NCBI GenBank assembly: GCA_003527225.1
Contig: DPXQ01000157.1
Span: forward strand, 1-64,000
Direction: 5' to 3'
Length of the DNA: 64,000 nt
Origin: Rhizobium sp.
Lineage (GTDB): Bacteria > Pseudomonadota > Alphaproteobacteria > Rhizobiales > Rhizobiaceae
The translations under genes were made by a program, and so were the position numbers. Position 1 is the stretch's first letter. Each line of letters starts with the position of its first letter. The notes under the pieces are model-generated. The model searched no databases, was not told where the DNA came from, and was given only the letters and a program-made list of their open reading frames with translations. Shown one piece after another: positions 63,722 to 64,000 of the stretch.

Positions 63722-64000
63722 ATGACCGAGCGGAAGACTCATTGGGAGGCGGTCTACACATCCAAAAGCGACGAGGAGGTTAGCTGGTTCGAGGCGTCGC
63801 CCGAGCTTTCGCTTTCCCTTCTGCGGGAGGCTGGCCTGACCCCTGACGCAAGCGTGATCGACATCGGCGGTGGCATGTCCCGTCTTGTCGATGCGCTGGC
63901 AGCGCAACAGGATCATGTCGCAGTCCTCGACATTTCCGCCGCGGCCCTGGCAAAGGCCCGCAGCCGTTTGCCCGAGGCCGTCAATGTCGAATGGATTGTC
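63722..64000 (+). CDS. Class I SAM-dependent methyltransferase (partial)
   Basis: The first 93 residues are visible and the frame is open to the window end, so the gene is cut at 64000. The start MTERKTHWEAVYTSKSDEEVSWFE is typical of small rhizobial methyltransferases, and SAM-binding motif I reads VIDIGGGMSRLVD, with the acidic loop VLDIS. GAGGAGG lies upstream, 15 nt after the xdhB stop. The substrate is unknown. Confidence 0.85.
   Translation, partial: MTERKTHWEAVYTSKSDEEVSWFEASPELSLSLLREAGLTPDASVIDIGGGMSRLVDALAAQQDHVAVLDISAAALAKARSRLPEAVNVEWIV

Overview
The window is a 64 kb, GC-rich, densely coded stretch of an alphaproteobacterial chromosome, almost certainly Rhizobiaceae (Sinorhizobium/Rhizobium relatives). 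The signs are a fused TrpE-TrpG anthranilate synthase of 729 residues behind a 14-codon trpL leader, an Lrp-type putR divergent from putA, a choline-specific choXWV transporter, a NolR-like ArsR regulator, bacA, and a bdhA-xdhA-xdhB operon. I saw no tRNA, rRNA, CRISPR array, prophage or insertion sequence. The long ORFs lying opposite leuA, trpE, fhs, putA, ade and glpK are antisense shadows of GC-rich codon usage.

Layout. 1-8.9 kb: metallophosphoesterase; leuA with a downstream hydrolase, behind a candidate Leu-codon leader; BenE-type transporter; secreted protein; ClpP paralogue; Lrp regulator divergent from a lysine 6-dehydrogenase-like gene. 9-16 kb: selO, hupE/ureJ, a CHASE4-GGDEF-EAL enzyme, queF coupled to a CDF cation exporter, and a GNAT gene flanked by 40-bp copies of the trpE 3' end. 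16-25.4 kb: trpE(G) with its leaderless trpL attenuator, extensin-like protein, fhs, UPF0114 protein, putA/putR with a symmetric operator pair. 25.6-33 kb: an orphan LuxR and a tight five-gene operon of unknown function (coiled-coil protein, unknown protein, membrane AAA+ ATPase, DUF6638-like, DUF2333). 33-39 kb: cytochrome c, thymidine kinase, choXWV, HugZ-like protein, NolR-like regulator. 39-49 kb: omega-aminotransferase, ArsR/SRPBCC/small membrane protein operon, orphan branched-chain amino-acid binding protein, adenine deaminase, a K+ channel with a zinc ribbon, AAC(6')-like acetyltransferase, alpha-glucosidase, glycosyltransferase. 49-64 kb: der with its YfgM-like partner, nnrU, polysaccharide deacetylase-like protein, bacA, MFS transporter, map, a truncated LLM oxidoreductase, glpK, bdhA-xdhA-xdhB, and a methyltransferase cut by the window end.

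Most of the content is core and catabolic metabolism (Leu, Trp, Lys, Pro, choline, glycerol, 3-hydroxybutyrate, purines). The parts least explained by known biology are the five-gene AAA+ operon, the leader architecture shared by trpE and leuA (promoter placed so that the transcript starts at or next to a leader ATG), and the duplicated trpE tail. Functional calls come from motif and family recognition only; no database search was run.
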